A stretch of DNA of 45,052 nucleotides from Methylomonas sp. Lineage in GTDB: Bacteria > Pseudomonadota > Gammaproteobacteria > Methylococcales > Methylomonadaceae. Where the stretch lies: the NCBI GenBank assembly GCA_002929135.1, contig PESC01000010.1:1-45052 (forward strand). The letters run 5' to 3'. Both the position numbers and the translations under genes were made by a program. Of this stretch, positions 41,814-45,052 are shown piece by piece. How positions within the stretch are numbered: position 1 is the first letter of the stretch; every line of letters begins with the position of its first letter. Below the pieces are notes generated by a model that was not told the origin of the DNA, ran no database searches, and was given only the letters and a program-made list of their open reading frames with translations.

Positions 41814-42377
41814 TCATGCAAACACATCGCCAGCCGACGCGATCACCAGATAAAAAATAATCATGCGGGGAATCCGAAACAGCAGCGATGCCGTCAGCAC
41901 GGTCGTCCAGCGGATCGGCATCGCGCCAGCCGCCCAGCAAACCAGGGAATACGGCAGCGGAGTCACCGCTGCCAGCGCAATCGCCCAGAAGCCATAGTCC
42001 TGAAGGAAGCGGCGCTGCTCGTCAGCGAGCGAATCAATCAGGCTGCGCACGCGATCGAAATTCGCCAGCCAACGCCCGATACACCAACCCGCCAGACCCG
42101 CCATGACCGATACCAGCCCCAGAATCGGCACATAAAACTGCCAATAGGCCGCCAGATCGCTATGGGCAACCATCACCAGAAGAATGTCCGGCGAGAACGG
42201 CGTAATCAGCGTGTCGGTGACAAACATAATCAGACACAAGCCGACAAAACCAATCCGTTCGATAACCCAATGCGTTGCCTGGTACATCGGGTCTTCAAAC
42301 CCATAGCCCAGCGCAGCCATCAGCACCATGAGCAACAACAAGCCAATCAGGGTCTTGACCAAGTTTTCTTTGAGCAT
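41814..42377 (-). CDS. VTT-domain (YqaA/DedA-like) membrane protein
   Basis: A 187-residue integral membrane protein with the VTT (SNARE-associated, DedA-superfamily) fold. A long N-terminal helix (about 9-27) is followed by LCLIMFVTDTLITPFSPDILLVM, a re-entrant segment of the family, two further helices, and the second family motif YGFWAIALAAVTPLPYSLVCWAAG with a Pro that shapes the re-entrant loop. The final helix pair has RIPRMIIFYLVIA. Such proteins help flip or move lipids, often undecaprenyl phosphate or phosphatidylethanolamine. It is convergent with recN. The YqaA subgroup has no settled function. Confidence 0.82.
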   Translation of the reverse strand: MLKENLVKTLIGLLLLMVLMAALGYGFEDPMYQATHWVIERIGFVGLCLIMFVTDTLITPFSPDILLVMVAHSDLAAYWQFYVPILGLVSVMAGLAGWCIGRWLANFDRVRSLIDSLADEQRRFLQDYGFWAIALAAVTPLPYSLVCWAAGAMPIRWTTVLTASLLFRIPRMIIFYLVIASAGDVFA

Positions 42378-42624
42378 CGATATTTTTACGAGTTGTTCAG
42401 CATGGCATGGATGGGGAGACGAGATAGCTCAGGTCATTCAAATCGGTAAGCCAGAGTCGATCGTGGTCGCCAGCGGGGGGCTGGCGCCATCGTACAGCAA
42501 GTATCGAGACACCCGCCTATTGACGATGATGACTGCGTCCAGCCTGTGGAATAATGCCCATCACGGTATGCCCCCCATACTTGAAAACGTCGAAACCCCC
42601 TCAACGACCAAAGAAAGGCTCACC

Positions 42625-42810
42625 ATGCAAGCCCACACCACAAAACAAGAAGCCCTTGCCATCATTCAGCGCTTACCGGATACCGCCGATATCGAAGAAA
42701 TCATGTACCGGCTATATGTGTTGGAAAACATTCGGCGTGGCCAACATGACGCCGAACAGGACAAAAGCCTGCCGACTGAACAAGTGTTAAGAGACATTCG
42801 GTCGTGGTGA
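42625..42810 (+). CDS. Antitoxin of a RelE/ParE-type pair (orphan)
   Basis: A 61-residue protein. The pattern ADIEEIMYRLYVLENIRRGQ followed by SLPTEQVLRDIRSW is common in antitoxins paired with RelE/ParE toxins: a helix-rich dimer part, then a tail with conserved Glu and Arg. AAAGG is a weak ribosome-binding site; the ATG is at 42625. Its stop overlaps a GTG (GTGA), the normal arrangement for the toxin start, but a REP-like element begins six bases later and only the toxin's C-terminal half survives. It therefore seems to be an orphan antitoxin that now lacks a functional toxin here. Confidence 0.7.
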   Translation: MQAHTTKQEALAIIQRLPDTADIEEIMYRLYVLENIRRGQHDAEQDKSLPTEQVLRDIRSW

Positions 42811-42815
42811 GATTT

Positions 42816-42898
42816 CTCGTTCCCACGCTCTGCGTGGGAATGCAGACCGGGACGCTCTGCGTACCGAACGCTTACGCCGCGCAAAACATGGAAACGAG
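42816..42898. repeat. REP-like palindromic repeat D, inside a toxin gene
   Basis: Reads CTCGTTCCCACGCTCTGCGT then GGGAATGCAGACCGGGACGC, a full family core, and ends GGAAACGAG, roughly inverted to its start. It lies between the GTG start of the expected toxin and the surviving toxin C-terminus. Confidence 0.85.
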
Positions 42899-43027
42899 AA
42901 GTCAGCGGATGATGCCGTCGCTCTCTATTCCTACCGCATCCTTTATGAGGTCAGGCCTGCACATATCGTTGTCCTCGCTGTCATTCACAAACGCCGCGAC
43001 TTACAGCCTGATGAGATTCCCCGTGAA
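42893..43027 (+). pseudogene. RelE/ParE-type toxin remnant (C-terminal half)
   Basis: Read in the frame GCG GAT GAT GCC (from 42905), the DNA encodes YSYRILYEVRPAHIVVLAVI, then HKRRDLQPDEIPRE. This is the typical end of a RelE/ParE toxin (RIxYxV...VLAVxHxRRDL). The N-terminal half is absent: the region from the GTG at 42807 is occupied by the repeat and lies in another frame. There is no stop at the expected end; the frame runs on into the antisense of the acr3 gene. The toxin is therefore lost by insertion with deletion or replacement. Confidence 0.75.
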
Positions 43028-43047
43028 CCATGTTCCTCAGGATGGCT

Positions 43048-44232
43048 TCACCCTTCGCCTGATTCGCACCTGCCGAACCCGTCTCGCGTCCGCCTGCAAA
43101 ATCCAACCAGCGCCAGCATCAGCGGCACCTCGATCAACACGCCAACCACAGTCGCTAGCGCAGCGCCGGATGACAGGCCGAACAGCATCACCGCCGTAGC
43201 GATGGCGACTTCGAAATGATTGGATGCACCTATCATCGCCGACGGCGCCGCGTTTTCGTAGGAAAAACCCCACAACCAGGCTGCCCAGTAGGTAATGGCA
43301 AAGATCAGCACGGTTTGTATCGCCAGCGGAACCGCAATCCACACGATAGTCAGCGGCTGGGCGGTAATCACCTCGCCCTTGAAGGAAAACAGCAGCACCA
43401 GGGTAAGCAACAAGGCGACGATGGTGATCGGCGTCAGCCGATGCAAAAAGCACTGTTCGAACCAATTCTGGCCTTTGTGGGCGATCAGCCAGCGCCGCGA
43501 ATAAAACCCGGCCACCAACGGCAAGGCAACATAAACGCCAATCGACAGCAACAAAGCCTGCCAAGGCACCGGCAATTGCCCCACGCCCAACAGAAAACCG
43601 CCGATCAAGCCGTACAGCAACAGCATCGCCAGCGAGTTGATGGCGACCATCACCAGGGTATGACCGGCATTACCCTGAGCCAGATGCCCCCAAACCAGCA
43701 CCATCGCGGTACACGGTGCCACGCCCAGCAGAATACAGCCGGCCAGATAACTGCGCCATAGCGGCACTTGCAGCATCTTGATGTCATCTTGCAGCACCAC
43801 GGTACCGGCGCCGTAGTGACTGCCGACCGGTAAATCCAGGCCGAGCGGCATTTTCACCAGATCCACTGCGTCGGCACCGATCAGGTTTTGAAACACGTAG
43901 CCCAGAAACAGGTAAGCAATCGCATACATCGTGAACGGCTTGATCGCCCAGTTGACGATCAGGGTCAGGCTGACCGGCTTGAGAGTTTTGCCTGCTTTCA
44001 CCACTTCGGCAAAATCGATCTTGACCATGATCGGATACATCATGAAAAACAGGCAAACCGCAATCGGGATGGAAACCACCGGCGCACCGTCGATGTTCAG
44101 GCTCATGCCATCCAGGGTTTTGGCCAAATTCGGCGCATACCGCCCCAGCACGATGCCGCCGACTATGCACAAACCTACCCACACGGTCAGATAGCGTTCG
44201 AAAAAACCCATGTCGTGTCGTTTTTCGCTCAT
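43048..44232 (-). CDS. acr3: Arsenite efflux transporter, ACR3 family
   Basis: Acr3 exports arsenite, probably as an As(OH)2O- antiporter, across the inner membrane. The 394-residue protein has about ten helices. The conserved Cys needed in this family is in [18 protein letters not shown]. Other family parts are [18 protein letters not shown] near the N-terminus, [27 protein letters not shown] and [18 protein letters not shown]. The start is ATG 44232 ([10 protein letters not shown]); the frame upstream is a shadow of arsC. It ends with a longer basic tail ([16 protein letters not shown]) than usual. It follows arsC by seven bases, as part of arsR-arsC-acr3. Confidence 0.94.
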   Translation of the reverse strand: MSEKRHDMGFFERYLTVWVGLCIVGGIVLGRYAPNLAKTLDGMSLNIDGAPVVSIPIAVCLFFMMYPIMVKIDFAEVVKAGKTLKPVSLTLIVNWAIKPFTMYAIAYLFLGYVFQNLIGADAVDLVKMPLGLDLPVGSHYGAGTVVLQDDIKMLQVPLWRSYLAGCILLGVAPCTAMVLVWGHLAQGNAGHTLVMVAINSLAMLLLYGLIGGFLLGVGQLPVPWQALLLSIGVYVALPLVAGFYSRRWLIAHKGQNWFEQCFLHRLTPITIVALLLTLVLLFSFKGEVITAQPLTIVWIAVPLAIQTVLIFAITYWAAWLWGFSYENAAPSAMIGASNHFEVAIATAVMLFGLSSGAALATVVGVLIEVPLMLALVGFCRRTRDGFGRCESGEG

Positions 44233-44239
44233 GGCAGCC

Positions 44240-44728
44240 TCAGACCTGTTCAGGCAACAAGACACCGATACGATCCAGTTCGGCTTGCAGGCGTAGCGAA
44301 TCGCCCTGCAATTCAGCCAGCGGCAACGCCAGAAAGCATTCGATGCGATGGCGCAAAATGGCGTAAGCGGTTTCGAAAGCCATGTTGATTTCAGCATCGC
44401 TGCCTTCGACATGCGCCGGATCCTCCACTCCCCAGTGACTACGCATGACGGGGCCTAGATAGGCCGGGCAGGTTTCACTGGCGGCGTTGCCGCAAACGCT
44501 GATGACGATGTCCGGTATCAACGGCAAGTCCTGCCACGACTTGCTGTAATAGCCTTCGGTGGCTATGGCTTTTTCTTGCAACAAGGCCACCGCCCGGCTG
44601 TTCAGGCGTCCCAAGGGCTTGCTGCCCGCGCTGATGGCGTGCCAGCCTGCGGGGGCCAGGTGATTGAAAATCGCTTCGCCCATCAGCGAGCGACAGGAAT
44701 TACCGGTACAGAGAAACAGAACATTCAT
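44240..44728 (-). CDS. arsC: Arsenate reductase, thioredoxin-coupled (LMW-PTP fold)
   Basis: ArsC reduces arsenate to arsenite, which Acr3 then exports. The 162-residue protein has the low-molecular-weight phosphatase loop [14 protein letters not shown], with catalytic Cys-7 and Arg-13. Cys-79 and Cys-87 in [16 protein letters not shown] match the second and third redox Cys residues that relay electrons from thioredoxin, so this is the thioredoxin type rather than the glutaredoxin type. The length is slightly above the usual 130-140 because of a helical C-terminal extension. The Asp general acid is in [10 protein letters not shown]. It lies between arsR and acr3, spaced 9 and 7 bases. Confidence 0.93.
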   Translation of the reverse strand: MNVLFLCTGNSCRSLMGEAIFNHLAPAGWHAISAGSKPLGRLNSRAVALLQEKAIATEGYYSKSWQDLPLIPDIVISVCGNAASETCPAYLGPVMRSHWGVEDPAHVEGSDAEINMAFETAYAILRHRIECFLALPLAELQGDSLRLQAELDRIGVLLPEQV

Positions 44729-44737
44729 GGTGGCAGG

Positions 44738-45052
44738 TTATGGAGTAGTGGATGACAGTGAATCGGCGCCGCAACAACGGGATACCTCGCCAGCATCGAC
44801 ACACCATTCAGGCCGATCGGCGCAACATTCCGCCGTCAAGTAATCGATCAACGCCTGCATCACGGCCAGATCGGCCCGGTAGCGTTGATAACGGCCTTCC
44901 TGGGTAACATTGACCAAACCGGCATGACTCATGGCTTTCAAATGAAACGACTCTGGCGTACCGTCGCGGATGACATCAAAGCAGGTATCAAAGCCTGTTT
45001 CCCCGTCGATGTCCGCTTTAGGGATGACAGCATCAAGAGCTTGAGCGAACGT
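44738..45052 (-). CDS. arsR: ArsR-family arsenic-responsive repressor, partial or chimeric
   Basis: The C-terminal part is clearly ArsR-like: SFHLKAMSHAGLVNVTQEGR is the recognition helix and wing, then YQRYRADLAVMQALIDYLT, and a Cys-rich end (ECCADRPEWC, SRCCG) able to bind As(III). The frame is open to the window edge, so the gene is cut off by the end of the sequence. Upstream of SFHLK (from about 44955 to 45052) the sequence does not read like an ArsR helix-turn-helix, and the opposite strand is also open there. So the N-terminal half may have been replaced or truncated. It leads the operon arsR-arsC-acr3. Confidence 0.75.
   Translation of the reverse strand, partial: TFAQALDAVIPKADIDGETGFDTCFDVIRDGTPESFHLKAMSHAGLVNVTQEGRYQRYRADLAVMQALIDYLTAECCADRPEWCVDAGEVSRCCGADSLSSTTP

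Noticed and set aside
44233-44412. Upstream extension of the acr3 frame
   Set aside because: It overlaps arsC in another frame. [10 protein letters not shown] at 44232 is the natural start.

Overview
The window looks like chromosomal DNA of a gammaproteobacterial (type I) methanotroph of the Methylococcaceae/Methylomonadaceae kind. This is inferred from gene content, not from a search. It has a beta-RFAP synthase for tetrahydromethanopterin-type C1 cofactors, an Entner-Doudoroff block (zwf, pgl, edd), pta-ackA, two VPLPA-CTERM (PEP-CTERM-like) surface proteins, several diguanylate cyclases, and ordinary gammaproteobacterial housekeeping genes (rpsF-rpsR-rplI, fabI, nadK, recN). No rRNA, tRNA, CRISPR array or intact transposase was recognised.

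Left part (1-14150). An unassigned edge is followed by a small membrane protein that ends in a heptanucleotide repeat. The minus-strand operon rpsF-rpsR-DUF2232-rplI-hldD has a near-consensus promoter. After it come fabI and a YejABE-like transporter operon (lipoprotein binding protein plus two permeases, no ATPase). A DUF2281/PIN toxin-antitoxin pair sits between two copies of the 3' end of the second permease gene. Then come DUF2288, a TPR-like protein, DUF1415, a secreted nuclease and a heme-motif diguanylate cyclase.

Middle (14150-31300). A Zur-like regulator, an M20 amidohydrolase and a small membrane protein with a candidate FNR-class-II promoter come first. A minus-strand cluster follows: response-regulator diguanylate cyclase, nucleotidyltransferase, HAD phosphatase, beta-RFAP synthase. 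Then two VPLPA-CTERM exported proteins, one of them a nucleotidase with altered metal motifs, then a two-HKD phospholipase-D-like protein. The block zwf-pgl-opgC-like-edd follows and would take glucose-6-phosphate to KDPG; the aldolase eda is not in the window.

Right part (31300-45052). The minus-strand operon pta-ackA-D-2-hydroxyacid dehydrogenase suggests overflow or fermentative acetate metabolism. Next are FHA and PilZ proteins, a GH30 glycosidase, another small membrane protein, and nadK and recN separated by a 130-bp MITE with 5-bp target duplications. A VTT/DedA protein follows, then an orphan antitoxin whose RelE/ParE toxin has been replaced by a REP-like palindrome. The window ends with arsR-arsC-acr3. 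Four copies of a palindromic repeat (core GTTCCCACGCTCTGCGTGGG) are scattered through the window. The most striking non-coding structures are the duplicated flanks of the toxin-antitoxin cassette, the nadK-recN MITE, the repeat-broken toxin and the FNR-like promoter.
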